From Candidatus Galloscillospira excrementavium (GTDB lineage Bacteria; Bacillota; Clostridia; Oscillospirales; Oscillospiraceae): DNA of 6,232 nt. The stretch spans positions 1 to 6,232 of the forward strand of contig DVHW01000213.1 of NCBI GenBank assembly GCA_018711785.1. Direction: 5' to 3'. Numbering within the stretch: the stretch's first letter is position 1; every line of letters starts with the position of its first letter. Below the pieces are notes generated by a model. That model ran no database searches, was not told the origin of the DNA, and worked only from the letters and a program-made list of their open reading frames with translations. Shown one piece after another: positions 6,232 to 6,232 of this stretch. A program made the position numbers and the translations under genes.

Positions 6232-6232
6232 C

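Noticed and set aside
1..6232. CRISPR array, tRNA or rRNA gene, insertion sequence, or defence or other novel system
   Set aside because: No spaced direct repeats, cloverleaf-like segment, transposase motif or terminal inverted repeats were seen. Nearly every base is accounted for by five catabolic genes and short spacers.

Overview
The window holds a complete, ordinary-looking L-rhamnose catabolic operon, transcribed entirely on the minus strand. In transcription order it encodes a GPH/MelB-type sugar:cation symporter (6150-4678), rhamnulokinase RhaB (4649-3336), L-rhamnose isomerase RhaA (3343-2093), lactaldehyde reductase FucO (2046-904) and rhamnulose-1-phosphate aldolase RhaD (886-71). 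All five genes keep the diagnostic family motifs. Neighbouring genes are separated by 17 to 46 nt, or overlap by 8 nt at rhaB/rhaA, which fits one polycistronic mRNA. A Rho-independent terminator lies just after rhaD (53-23).

Together the genes give a self-contained anaerobic pathway. The symporter brings in L-rhamnose or a rhamnose-containing glycoside. RhaA converts rhamnose to L-rhamnulose, RhaB phosphorylates it, and RhaD splits L-rhamnulose-1-phosphate into dihydroxyacetone phosphate and L-lactaldehyde. FucO then reduces lactaldehyde to L-1,2-propanediol with NADH, restoring redox balance in the absence of oxygen. No regulator, mutarotase, rhamnosidase or microcompartment gene lies inside the window.

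The organism is probably a GC-rich, strictly anaerobic member of the Clostridia (Oscillospiraceae-like gut bacteria such as the Flavonifractor/Intestinimonas group). This is inferred from very GC-rich third codon positions, Shine-Dalgarno sequences before every gene (strong AGGAGG or AGGAG at most), tight operon packing and the anaerobic propanediol branch. It is a compositional guess, not a demonstrated assignment.

The edges hold the less certain material. At the left, past the terminator, are a perfect 12-bp palindrome and an extended -10-like element that could start the next minus-strand gene outside the window. At the right, upstream of the symporter, is a short Cys-rich reading frame open to the window edge and a possible -10 hexamer. 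The most unusual point in a gene is the rhamnulokinase, which ends about 50 residues earlier than the E. coli enzyme. I did not find an undescribed system here. The long plus-strand reading frames are antisense shadows of the GC-rich genes.
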